Shown in pieces: positions 10,037 through 17,634 of a stretch of DNA of 64,000 bases. Position 1 is the stretch's first letter. Every line of letters begins with the position of its first letter. Location: NCBI RefSeq assembly GCF_019024285.1, contig NZ_WMKZ01000018.1, positions 1-64,000 on the forward strand. The letters run 5' to 3'. The position numbers and the translations under genes were made by a program. Below the pieces are notes generated by a model, which worked only from the letters and a program-made list of their open reading frames with translations, had not been told where the DNA came from and did not search any database. This DNA comes from Alkalihalobacterium elongatum. GTDB lineage: Bacteria > Bacillota > Bacilli > Bacillales > Bacillaceae_F.

Positions 10037-10756
10037 ATGGATATTCTAAGAGAATCGATAATTATTTTAGCTCGTATTTTAACGATCTTCCCTTTATTTT
10101 TATTTGTAACAATGTATATGGGGAGACGTTCACTAGGTGAAATGCCAATATTCGATTTTCTTATAATTATTACTTTATCGAATGTGATCGGGGCTGATAT
10201 TGCTGATCCAGATGTTGATCATATATATACGTACTTAGCTGTCTTAGTAATACCCTTATTACAAAAGTTTGTTGCCCGATTATTAATTTCAAATCGAAAA
10301 ATAGGAAAAAAAATAACACTCGATCCTACTCTAGTCATTCAAGATGGAAAAGTATTAGTTGAGAATTTGAAACGAATACACTACTCAATTGACAATATTT
10401 TACAGATGCTGAGACAAAAAGATATTTTTGATATTAGTGAAGTTAAAATTGGAATAATCGAAGGAAATGGAAAGATGAGCGTATTGAAGCAAGACAGTAA
10501 GATGGAAGTGACTATTGAAGATTTAGAAATAGAAAAGAAAAGTAACAGTTTATCTTTACCTTTAATCGTAGAAGGTGAAGTTTATGAGGATATATTAACT
10601 TATTTAAACTTAGATCGTGTCTGGCTAATTAATGAATTACAAAAACGAAAAATTTCACAAATTAATAGAGTTTTTTTTGCATCAATTAATGAAGATAAAG
10701 AACTTCATATCTCCTTAAAAAAAGAAAAGCAACACATGCCACCTTTTTATCATTAA
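10037..10756 (+). CDS. DUF421 (YetF-like) membrane protein
   Basis: The 239 residues have two or three N-terminal membrane segments (about 8-26, 37-53, 63-80) followed by two repeats of the small soluble DUF421 fold (about 95-160 and 168-225). The conserved LVIQDGKVLVENL and LIVEGEVYEDIL segments mark the two halves. Ribosome site AAGGAATTGGTGAG precedes the ATG. The family's biochemical function is not established; the 2Duf protein encoded next door has the same domain and is a spore inner-membrane protein. The gene is convergent with the 2Duf operon. A forespore role is inferred from the promoter and position. Confidence 0.85.
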   Translation: MDILRESIIILARILTIFPLFLFVTMYMGRRSLGEMPIFDFLIIITLSNVIGADIADPDVDHIYTYLAVLVIPLLQKFVARLLISNRKIGKKITLDPTLVIQDGKVLVENLKRIHYSIDNILQMLRQKDIFDISEVKIGIIEGNGKMSVLKQDSKMEVTIEDLEIEKKSNSLSLPLIVEGEVYEDILTYLNLDRVWLINELQKRKISQINRVFFASINEDKELHISLKKEKQHMPPFYH

Positions 10757-10828
10757 TCATTAAATTGATCCAAAATTAACTTTTTATTTACAGAATCTTT
10801 TTACCAGTGCTTAGTTAACGGATTGTCT

Positions 10829-10864
10829 AAAAAATAAGAGGCAGTGTGATTGATCCGCCTCTTA
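10829..10864 (-). terminator. Terminator of the second spoVA operon
   Basis: On the minus strand TAAGAGGC pairs with GCCTCTTA around a 14-base loop and is followed by TTTTTT after one A. The stem includes the stop codon of the 2Duf gene. Confidence 0.8.
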
Positions 10865-11719
10865 CCTTAATAGTGGTTTTAGTTTTTTCATGACTTCATC
10901 CATTTCTTGAGCACATCGCTGATACATTTTTTTAGCCTGTTCCGATTCGGTTTGCATTGAAAATACTTCTAAATCAGCTTGACACTTTTTTACCGCAGCA
11001 AAAAGCAATGGCTTTTCAACTGGTTCAGGAATTTCAATTTGATCATCAAATACATCTACAGTTAACTCACCATAGGAATCAATTTGGCCTATATAAACAT
11101 TTTCAATAGCCACACCTATTTTGTCTAATTCACGCTCTAGCCATCTACGGTTAAAACCAATTGTTGCAAGTGGCTCATCTAATATTTTTCCATCCATAAT
11201 CACTGTTTCAGGCTGTTTTATTGGCGCAACTTCAATTTGCATATCTTTTGGAGTTAAAGGCTGATAATCTTTTTTTAATAATACGTTAACTGCTCCATTT
11301 GGCTCAAGGACTGCGAACTCTACATCAGCCACACGGAAAACATCCTTTGTTCTCAATTTACTTAATAACTCATCTGTAGTATATCTACCCTTCCTTATAT
11401 TATCTTCGAGTACTTTACCGTCTTTAATAATTGGTATTCCTTTCCCGCCAATAACATTTCGAAATGTCTTACTTTTTACTGACAGTGAACCGATAATATA
11501 CGGAATAAAAATCCACATAAACAAAGCAATTGCTACATGTCCTGGGGGAATGCTTAATGCCACTGAACCGATTCCTACAATAATAGCCACAGCTGCAGCC
11601 ACTATAAACTCAAAATATGAAAGTTCTCCAATTGCTTTACGAACAAAAAGTTTTGCTCCAAACAGAACAACGATAATACCAATTGAAGAACGCAAAACAA
11701 TTTCTAACCAACCAGGCAA
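10862..11719 (-). CDS. 2Duf protein (DUF421 plus DUF1657)
   Basis: The 285 residues fuse a DUF421 membrane protein (membrane segments about 5-27, 35-55 and 62-80; soluble halves to about residue 225) to a C-terminal DUF1657 domain (about 236-285, with ADLEVFSMQTESEQAKKMY). This fusion is the hallmark of 2Duf, last gene of the spoVA-2mob operon. In B. subtilis strains with very heat-resistant spores, that gene is reported to account for most of the added wet-heat resistance, through a less permeable spore inner membrane. Identification rests on architecture and on the exact operon order here. Whether this copy has the same effect is inference. Confidence 0.9.
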   Translation of the reverse strand: MPGWLEIVLRSSIGIIVVLFGAKLFVRKAIGELSYFEFIVAAAVAIIVGIGSVALSIPPGHVAIALFMWIFIPYIIGSLSVKSKTFRNVIGGKGIPIIKDGKVLEDNIRKGRYTTDELLSKLRTKDVFRVADVEFAVLEPNGAVNVLLKKDYQPLTPKDMQIEVAPIKQPETVIMDGKILDEPLATIGFNRRWLERELDKIGVAIENVYIGQIDSYGELTVDVFDDQIEIPEPVEKPLLFAAVKKCQADLEVFSMQTESEQAKKMYQRCAQEMDEVMKKLKPLLR

Positions 11720-11743
11720 ATGAAACCCTCCTTCCTTGAACTA

Positions 11744-11950
11744 CTAGTATCCGTTATATTGAGGTTCTTGGCGTTCAAGTTCACCAATTCTTTTTTCTAT
11801 ATCACCAATCACTTTCCTAGTTGTTAAACATGTTTCATGAAACACTTGGCGTGCATCTTCATCTTCTGTTTCAATTGAGAATGTATTTAGTGAAGCCTCA
11901 ATCCCCTTTAATGAAGAAAGGCACTGCTTTACCTGTGAAGCAACTGTCAT
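11744..11950 (-). CDS. DUF1657 protein, second copy of the spoVA-2mob-like operon
   Basis: Small acidic helical protein of 68 residues. It resembles both the DUF1657 protein at 14406 and the C-terminal domain of the 2Duf protein: the shared pattern is MTVASQVKQ, then a Phe/Thr-rich helix with EDARQVF or QQAKQMF. It starts 12 bases downstream of spoVAEb and lies 24 bases before 2Duf. Function unknown; the family is associated with spoVA operons. Confidence 0.88.
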   Translation of the reverse strand: MTVASQVKQCLSSLKGIEASLNTFSIETEDEDARQVFHETCLTTRKVIGDIEKRIGELERQEPQYNGY

Positions 11951-11962
11951 ATCAATCCCTCT

Positions 11963-12313
11963 CTATCCTTTTGGTTTAAAAAATAATGCTGCAATAAATC
12001 CAAAAATAATCGCAGCTGAAATACCTGCACTTGTAACTTCAAAAATACCTGTAATAACACCTACTAACCCGTGCTTTTCTGCTTCTGCCATCGCCCCATG
12101 AACGAGTGCATTCCCAAAGCTTGTAATAGGAACTGTTGCCCCTGCACCAGCAAAGTCAATTAGTGGCTCATATAACCCCAGCCCGTCTAGTACCGCTCCT
12201 ATTACAACTAACGTGCTCATTGTATGTGCAGGGGTAAGTTTGAGAACGTCCATCAAAATTTGCCCGATAACACAAATGATACCTCCAACAACGAAAGCCC
12301 AAAAGAAAATCAT
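11963..12313 (-). CDS. spoVAE: SpoVAEb-type protein of the second spoVA operon
   Basis: Membrane protein of 116 residues with four hydrophobic segments, part of the channel that moves calcium-dipicolinate. It resembles the canonical copy at 36667 over its whole length: shared landmarks are [32 protein letters not shown] and the terminal FKPKG. The gene lies nine bases after spoVAD. Two SpoVAE forms would coexist with two SpoVAC and two SpoVAD forms in this strain. Confidence 0.92.
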   Translation of the reverse strand: MIFFWAFVVGGIICVIGQILMDVLKLTPAHTMSTLVVIGAVLDGLGLYEPLIDFAGAGATVPITSFGNALVHGAMAEAEKHGLVGVITGIFEVTSAGISAAIIFGFIAALFFKPKG

Positions 12314-12322
12314 CGTTCCTCG

Positions 12323-13330
12323 TCACCTCCCTGATTCGATAGCAACTGCATGAGCAATACACGGGATCGTTTCTTTTTGCTGAAACGATAAGGGGGATAG
12401 TAAAGCGCCGGTTGCAACTATTAACATTCGGTTTATTTCTCCTCGCTTCATACGATTGAGTAAGTGACCATAGGTCACTGCTGCAGAGCAACCTGAACCA
12501 CTCGCTCCAGCTAAAACTGGCTGCCCCTCGCGATATATCATTAAACCACAATCTTGAAAACGCTCTTCAGTAAGCTCTAAACCATGTTTAGCAAGAAGAT
12601 CAATCGCAATTGAATGACCAATTTTACCGAGGTCTCCTGTTGCTATTACATCATAATAATCGGGACCGACCTGTAAGTCTCTTAAGTGAGCTTCTATCGT
12701 ATCTACAGCAGCGGGAGCCATAGCTCCCCCCATATTAAATGGATCACTTAATCCCATATCAACTACCCTACCAATGGTTGCAGAGGTTACTTTTGGTCCG
12801 TTTCCTATTTTTCCTAATAAGCCAACACCCGATGCAGTAACAGTCCATTGCGCAGTCGGGGGTTTTTGGGCACCGTATTCGGTTGGGTATCTAAATTGCT
12901 TCTCAACAGCAGCATTATGACTAGAAGAACCCGTCAAAATATAATTCGCTCCACCACCATTTAATATGAATGCTGACAATGCTAAACCTTCCATCGAAGT
13001 TGAACAGGCACCAAATAATCCAATATAAGGGATACTTAATGTTCTACACGCAAAACTTGTTGGCGTAATTTGATTAACTAAGTCCCCAGCGATAATAAAT
13101 TCTACAGCTTCTTTGTCAATACCACCTTTTTCAATTGCTTTATTACAAGCCTCCTCGAATAATACACGATGCGCTTTTTCATATGAGTCTTGTCCCATCC
13201 ACATATCTTCATGAAGCGTATCAAAATCTTCAGGGATATTTCCGTTCGCTTCAAATGGACCACCGACAGTACCAGTAGATAAGATAACGGGCTTTGTTTC
13301 AAACGTCCAAGTTCGATGGCCAGTTAGCAT
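12323..13330 (-). CDS. spoVAD: SpoVAD-type protein of the second spoVA operon
   Basis: Thiolase-fold soluble protein of 335 residues that in Bacillus binds dipicolinic acid and delivers it to the SpoVA channel on the outer surface of the inner spore membrane. It resembles the canonical SpoVAD at 37017 over its whole length (LTGHRTWTF at the start, GACSTSMEG near 118, PTEYGAQKP near 150, NPFNMGGAM-type glycine region near 200). The start overlaps the spoVAC stop by one base (TAATG). An in-frame ATG five codons earlier has no ribosome site. Confidence 0.93.
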   Translation of the reverse strand: MLTGHRTWTFETKPVILSTGTVGGPFEANGNIPEDFDTLHEDMWMGQDSYEKAHRVLFEEACNKAIEKGGIDKEAVEFIIAGDLVNQITPTSFACRTLSIPYIGLFGACSTSMEGLALSAFILNGGGANYILTGSSSHNAAVEKQFRYPTEYGAQKPPTAQWTVTASGVGLLGKIGNGPKVTSATIGRVVDMGLSDPFNMGGAMAPAAVDTIEAHLRDLQVGPDYYDVIATGDLGKIGHSIAIDLLAKHGLELTEERFQDCGLMIYREGQPVLAGASGSGCSAAVTYGHLLNRMKRGEINRMLIVATGALLSPLSFQQKETIPCIAHAVAIESGR

Positions 13331-13809
13331 TATAATCCCCCCCATTGAATAAAAATCGTTTTAATAATAGCGATGACAAACGCTGCAACCGTTCCAAATA
13401 CAATAACAGAACCTGCTAATTTAAACATATTTCCACCAACTCCAAGCACATACCCTTCCGTACGATGTTCAATAGCGGCACTAGCAACGGAGTTAGCAAA
13501 GCCAGTAACAGGTACTGCTGTTCCAGCACCTGCAATTTGAGCAATTCGATCATATACCCCAAATCCAGTTAGTAAGACGGAAAGAAAAATCAGAAAAGCA
13601 ACCGTTGGGTTACCCGCAGTTCTCTCCGTAAAATCAAAGAATGTGTAAAAAAAGGTTTGTACAAACTGACCAAATAAACAAATAAGACCACCTATAAAAA
13701 ACGCTCGAATACAGTTTTTTAACCAAGGACGTTTAATTTCATGTTCACTAGCAAATTTTTGATACTCTTGTTGTACTGGGGTTAAATTTTTCTTTTTTTG
13801 ATCAGACAT
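13330..13809 (-). CDS. spoVAC: SpoVAC-type protein of the second spoVA operon
   Basis: Membrane protein of 159 residues, counterpart of the mechanosensitive SpoVAC channel component. A charged cytoplasmic N-terminus (about 1-28) precedes four hydrophobic segments. GAGTAVPVTGFANSVASAA and EHRTEGYVLGVG match the canonical copy at 38082. Its stop overlaps the spoVAD start. Confidence 0.93.
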   Translation of the reverse strand: MSDQKKKNLTPVQQEYQKFASEHEIKRPWLKNCIRAFFIGGLICLFGQFVQTFFYTFFDFTERTAGNPTVAFLIFLSVLLTGFGVYDRIAQIAGAGTAVPVTGFANSVASAAIEHRTEGYVLGVGGNMFKLAGSVIVFGTVAAFVIAIIKTIFIQWGGL

Positions 13810-13824
13810 AGTTCGCTCCTCACT

Positions 13825-14271
13825 TTACCCTTTCATATCTTCTTCAAGTTTTTTTAACTGTTTGTCCAACTCTTTTTTTGTAATGTTTCCTTCTTTTAAT
13901 TGCCTTTCTAACTTTTCAAGTTCCATAAATATTTTTTTATCAGTAGATAGAAACACTGTAGCGTTAGGATAACGTTTCTTTACTCGGTCAAAGCCATCTT
14001 TTCTAATTCCTTCGAGGTGCAATCTATCAAAATGTTTAACTTCTGGCGTGATATAAATATTCCCTTGATTTGCCACACCTCTTACATCAATAACTTCATC
14101 CATTGAAAGAACAATTTTTTTGGCGTTATCTGCTTGCGTTTGATCTACTACTGCTTCTTCACCGATAAAAAGTGGAGTTTGCTCTTGTTGTTGCAAATTC
14201 ATTTGTCCACAACCAACTAGCGTACAAGTTAATGCAAAAAAGGCTAAAGTAAACATAAAAGAATTTTTCAT
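13825..14271 (-). CDS. YhcN/YlaJ-type sporulation lipoprotein
   Basis: Spore lipoprotein of 148 residues. The signal peptide ends in a lipobox (LVGC, cysteine at about residue 21). The mature part has the YhcN/YlaJ pattern DNAKKIVLSMDEV, YITPEV and VFLSTDKK. The tail is a charged helix (about 118-148). Lipoproteins of this type occupy the second position of spoVA-2mob operons. The ATG behind AGGGTGG is preferred to an in-frame GTG three codons earlier. Confidence 0.85.
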   Translation of the reverse strand: MKNSFMFTLAFFALTCTLVGCGQMNLQQQEQTPLFIGEEAVVDQTQADNAKKIVLSMDEVIDVRGVANQGNIYITPEVKHFDRLHLEGIRKDGFDRVKKRYPNATVFLSTDKKIFMELEKLERQLKEGNITKKELDKQLKKLEEDMKG

Positions 14272-14405
14272 GGTAACCACCCTATTCTAATGCTGTTATT
14301 TATTTAGTTTGACAAATAAACATTTATTTATGTAACATGAATAACTTCATTGTTATAATGGTAAGAAGAAGGTTGATGTAGAAACACCAACCTTTTGAGA
14401 AGACA

Positions 14406-14609
14406 TTAGTTTTTATATTGCGGCTCTTCTTGTTCAATTTCTTGAACACGTGGAGATAATGTATCAACGATCCCTTGTGTTTGTTGTGCTAAATTTTGAA
14501 ACATTTGCTTAGCTTGTTGATTTTCTGTTTGAAGAGCAAATGTTTCAAAACTTGCTTGAGCACTCTTTAATCCCGCTAATGTTTGTTTTACTTGGCTTGC
14601 AACTGTCAT
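14406..14609 (-). CDS. DUF1657 protein, first gene of the spoVA-2mob-like operon
   Basis: Small helical protein of 67 residues, paralogous to the protein at 11744. It has an excellent ribosome site (AGGAGG, 9 bases before ATG). A 134-base gap to the lipoprotein gene holds a weak hairpin near 14370-14394, so the first gene could be expressed more strongly than the rest. The upstream region has a CATTTAA sequence 30 bases before the ATG, one mismatch from a sigma-G -10, but no convincing -35. Confidence 0.88.
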   Translation of the reverse strand: MTVASQVKQTLAGLKSAQASFETFALQTENQQAKQMFQNLAQQTQGIVDTLSPRVQEIEQEEPQYKN

Positions 14610-14714
14610 GTAGTGGTTCCTCCTAAAAATTATTAAATGTTACGATACTAATATTTGATTATTAAAAGTAAAAAATAGTAGTAAAATACTGGATGTCTTT
14701 TTGGAGTGAAAAAA

Positions 14715-15242
14715 TTGTTGTTATCTCTTTTCCTTTTGAGTTTTATTGTGAACTTATCCATATTAATGTTGCTTATAGTTATGTACCGTACCTTATCTGT
14801 ACAAAAAAAAATACTGCAAGAACAACTGGAACTTTTGCAACAACCGACCAATTTTAAATTAGCCGACAAGGAACGACTTTGTGAGGAATGGAAATCTTAT
14901 GTTTTTGTTCAAGCCTTACAAGTTCGTGAAGCGATATCAAAACAAGTGAATAACTTACATCCAAAATTGATTGAAGATGCACCAATTTCTCATGGTCTAA
15001 CTAATAGGGAATTAGCTGAAGCATTTGATTCAAAACAGATCGAGGCAATCACTCATTTTTGGAATTTATTTCACCAGTACATTGAAACCCATTGGAAAAC
15101 TGAGCAAGGAAGAATAAAAACGGTATTTAAAGGTTCAATTAACATAGATGGAAGTGAGGTACATAGGATACATACAGTTTCGAACCGATTGCTGCCACAA
15201 CTTGATCAATTACTTAAACGAATAAAAGGAGATGAGCATTAA
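14715..15242 (+). CDS. Unrecognised protein with an N-terminal membrane anchor
   Basis: About 175 residues. A strong hydrophobic segment (about 5-24) is followed by a short coiled-coil-like stretch (QKKILQEQLELLQQ) and a mostly helical soluble domain rich in charged residues, ending with a leucine-rich helix. I do not recognise a family. The TTG at 14715, six bases behind GGAGTG, is the likelier start; a GTG nine bases upstream is possible. It is divergent from the spoVA-2mob-like operon across about 105 bases and ends in its own terminator, so it forms a single-gene unit. A role at the spore membrane is inferred only from location. Confidence 0.7.
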   Translation: MLLSLFLLSFIVNLSILMLLIVMYRTLSVQKKILQEQLELLQQPTNFKLADKERLCEEWKSYVFVQALQVREAISKQVNNLHPKLIEDAPISHGLTNRELAEAFDSKQIEAITHFWNLFHQYIETHWKTEQGRIKTVFKGSINIDGSEVHRIHTVSNRLLPQLDQLLKRIKGDEH

Positions 15243-15262
15243 TCTGCTCACTCCTTTTTATT
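15224..15262 (+). terminator. Terminator of the gene at 14715
   Basis: The stem AAAAGGAG..GAGCA pairs with TGCTC..CTCCTTTT around a 6-base loop spanning the stop codon, followed by a T-rich stretch. Confidence 0.8.
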
Positions 15263-15264
15263 TT

Positions 15265-15294
15265 GAGTAATTATTCCATTGTTGGGACATTCTA
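15265..15294 (+). promoter_or_regulatory. Candidate sigma-G promoter of the DUF421-phosphatase pair
   Basis: GAGTA and CATTCTA are separated by 18 bases. The -10 is identical to that of the DUF421 gene at 10037 and ends 32 bases before the ATG. The -35 matches GHATR at 4 of 5 positions. Confidence 0.45.
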
Positions 15295-15326
15295 TAATTA
15301 ACTTTTCTTATAAGTTGAGGTCGATC

Positions 15327-16013
15327 ATGAATACGAACTTTTTATATCTAACAACAGAACTTATTACTGGTTTTTTTGCTTTACTAGTAATTACAAAAGT
15401 TTTAGGAAAGACTCAGATAACTCAACTTACACCATTTGATTTTATTTCAGCACTAGTACTCGGTGAACTTGTTGGTAACGCTATTTATGATAAAGAGATT
15501 GGACTTCAATATGTACTTTACGCTGTCTTTATATGGGGAACGTTAATTTACTCTGTTGAGTGGATTACACAAAAATATAAATCGTCAAGAAGTATTCTAG
15601 AAGGAAAACCAGCCATTGTTATTAGTGAAGGAAAAATCGATTACCATCAATTAAAGAAAAATCACCTGGATATTAATCAACTGCAACATTTATTACGTGA
15701 AAAGGATGTTTTTTCAATTCGTGAAGTGGAATATGGGATTTTAGAAGCTAATGGTTCGGTTAGTATTTTAAAAAAATCTATATATGATCAACCTATTAGA
15801 AAAGATTTAAACCTTAAACCAGAAAAAGTTTCTCTCCCTATCACTCTTATTCTTGATGGTGAAATCTTGCTCGATAATTTAAGGGAAAGTGGATATAACC
15901 TAGCCTGGTTAAAGCAACAACTGTTTACACATGGTATTACTGATGAAAAGGACGTATTTTATGCAGAATGGTTAGAGGGCGACTCTCTTTACATTAATAC
16001 TTACAGTTCATAA
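15327..16013 (+). CDS. DUF421 (YetF-like) membrane protein
   Basis: The 228 residues show three N-terminal membrane segments (about 7-25, 38-52, 60-78) and the two DUF421 soluble halves (about 90-155 and 160-220). Marker segments are AIVISEGKIDYHQL and LILDGEILLDNLRE. The ATG behind TTGAGG was chosen over an upstream in-frame start that lacks a ribosome site. This is the third DUF421 domain protein in the 10-16 kb block, but it lacks the DUF1657 tail of 2Duf. Twelve bases separate it from the lipoprotein gene, so the two form an operon. Confidence 0.85.
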   Translation: MNTNFLYLTTELITGFFALLVITKVLGKTQITQLTPFDFISALVLGELVGNAIYDKEIGLQYVLYAVFIWGTLIYSVEWITQKYKSSRSILEGKPAIVISEGKIDYHQLKKNHLDINQLQHLLREKDVFSIREVEYGILEANGSVSILKKSIYDQPIRKDLNLKPEKVSLPITLILDGEILLDNLRESGYNLAWLKQQLFTHGITDEKDVFYAEWLEGDSLYINTYSS

Positions 16014-16024
16014 GGAGTGGGAAC

Positions 16025-17599
16025 ATGTTTTTGCGAATTTTTATTGTTATTATCATATTATTTTTAACTGCATGCCAAGGAGGAAACGATCAAGGCGGGG
16101 CATCTATTCAACAGCTCGAAAAAGATAAGATTAAGCCAGATAAAAAAGTCGTTCTCGTAATGATCGATTCTATGATGGGGTCACTCATTGATAATAGTAA
16201 AGAAAAAGGTAAAATACCAGCGATTGAATTTTTAATAGAGAATGGACAATATCATAAGGATTTAGTTGCTCCATTTCCCTCAATGTCTGTAGTTATTGAA
16301 AGTACCTTAATGACAGGCGAAATGCCCGATGCCCATCAAGTTCCTGGTCTTGTCTGGTATAAACCTGACGAGAATAGAATAGTCGATTACGGTTCAACCA
16401 TTGAAAAAATGGTTAAACTTGGAATGAAACAAAGCTTAATTGATTCACTTTATCATTTAAACAATTCGCATCTTAGTCCACAGGTGACAACAATTCATGA
16501 AATCTTACAACAAAAAAATTACTCTACTGGGTCAGTAAATTTCTTATTATACCGTGGACTAAAAACTCATGACATGACTTTACCGGTTCTCCTAGATCAA
16601 TGGTTAAATCTTAATGAAACGTTACAAACAAAAGGTCCTGATTTATTAGCATTTGGTAGTGCTGTAAAACCAAAAGTGATGGAAGGAAAAGATGTCCCAG
16701 ATACCTTTTTATCAAAGTTTGGATTAAATGATGAATATTCAGTTACGGTCGTAAGTGAAATGATAAAGCAGGGGGAGCAGCCTGATTTTCTCGCTGTATT
16801 TTTACCAAATTTTGATAAAGAAGCCCATAATCATAGCCCACATTACAGGGTAGGATTTGAAAAAGCAGAAGCCTTTTTCCAAGAAATATTAAATAGCTAT
16901 GAAAGCTGGGATAAAGCATTAGAAGAAAATATTTTTATTATATTTGGAGATCATGGTCAAGATAAACTTCTAGATGATGAATTAGCCATGTCTATACCAC
17001 TACATGATATATATCAGGAGTATTCTGTGGCGCCTTTAACTGACAATGTACTTCAAGGAGATATAGTTATTGCAAATAATCATAGGATGTCCTATATTTA
17101 TCCGTTACAAAATACCAGTTTATTACCTACACTAGCTGAAACAGCGATGATAGATAAGCGTATAGAATTTGCTTCTTGGAAGGACGAAGAATGGGTATAT
17201 GTCCTATCACCAGATTATAATGACGCCTTTCGCTTTAAGTCTGGTGGACCATGGGTGGATCGCTATGACCAAACTTGGGAATGGGAAGGTAATGAACAGA
17301 TCGTCGGGCTCGAAATTGACGAAAATGATACTCGATTAAGTTATACCGATTTCCCTGATGTTTTAAACCAACTCATTACAGCCTTGGAGAGTAATCATCA
17401 TCCAGCTGTTGCTTTAGTAGCAAAGCCAGGTCATACATTTCAATCAGAAGGTGCACCTTTACATGTAGATGGCGGTGAACATGGCGGTTTACACAAAAAT
17501 GATACATTAGGTGCTATCGTTATTGCCGGAACCGAGAAGCCATTTGAAAATCCGCGTATGGTTGATTTAAAAGACTACATTCTTCAGTTTTTTGAATAA
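16025..17599 (+). CDS. Alkaline-phosphatase-superfamily lipoprotein (phosphodiesterase/sulfatase-like)
   Basis: Lipoprotein of 524 residues. The signal peptide ends at the lipobox LTAC (cysteine at about residue 17). The domain has the alkaline-phosphatase-superfamily metal-site pattern: VMIDSM near 48-51, a PSMSVVIEST segment with the likely nucleophile near 95, FLPNFDKEAHNH near 262, FGDHGQD near 308 and the late EHGGLHKND segment near 490. The superfamily cleaves phosphate mono- or diesters or sulfate esters; the substrate here is unknown. It is the downstream partner of a DUF421 gene and ends in a strong terminator. A spore-envelope or membrane lipid head-group substrate is only a guess. 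Confidence 0.85.
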   Translation: MFLRIFIVIIILFLTACQGGNDQGGASIQQLEKDKIKPDKKVVLVMIDSMMGSLIDNSKEKGKIPAIEFLIENGQYHKDLVAPFPSMSVVIESTLMTGEMPDAHQVPGLVWYKPDENRIVDYGSTIEKMVKLGMKQSLIDSLYHLNNSHLSPQVTTIHEILQQKNYSTGSVNFLLYRGLKTHDMTLPVLLDQWLNLNETLQTKGPDLLAFGSAVKPKVMEGKDVPDTFLSKFGLNDEYSVTVVSEMIKQGEQPDFLAVFLPNFDKEAHNHSPHYRVGFEKAEAFFQEILNSYESWDKALEENIFIIFGDHGQDKLLDDELAMSIPLHDIYQEYSVAPLTDNVLQGDIVIANNHRMSYIYPLQNTSLLPTLAETAMIDKRIEFASWKDEEWVYVLSPDYNDAFRFKSGGPWVDRYDQTWEWEGNEQIVGLEIDENDTRLSYTDFPDVLNQLITALESNHHPAVALVAKPGHTFQSEGAPLHVDGGEHGGLHKNDTLGAIVIAGTEKPFENPRMVDLKDYILQFFE

Positions 17600-17600
17600 A

Positions 17601-17630
17601 AAAGAAGCTGACGCTTGCGTCAGCTTCTTT
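17601..17630. terminator. Bidirectional terminator between the phosphatase gene and sodF
   Basis: A perfect 14-bp stem (arms 17601-17614 and 17617-17630) with a 2-base loop has A on one side and T on the other. It can end transcription of both convergent genes. Confidence 0.9.
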
Positions 17631-17634
17631 TTGG

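Noticed and set aside
12168-12551. 127-codon minus-strand frame inside spoVAD and spoVAEb
   Set aside because: Out-of-frame shadow of two well-supported genes, cysteine- and serine-rich as expected for a wrong frame.
14370-14394. Terminator inside the second spoVA operon
   Set aside because: Hairpin GGTTG..CAACC lacks a T run; kept only as a remark in the DUF1657 entry.
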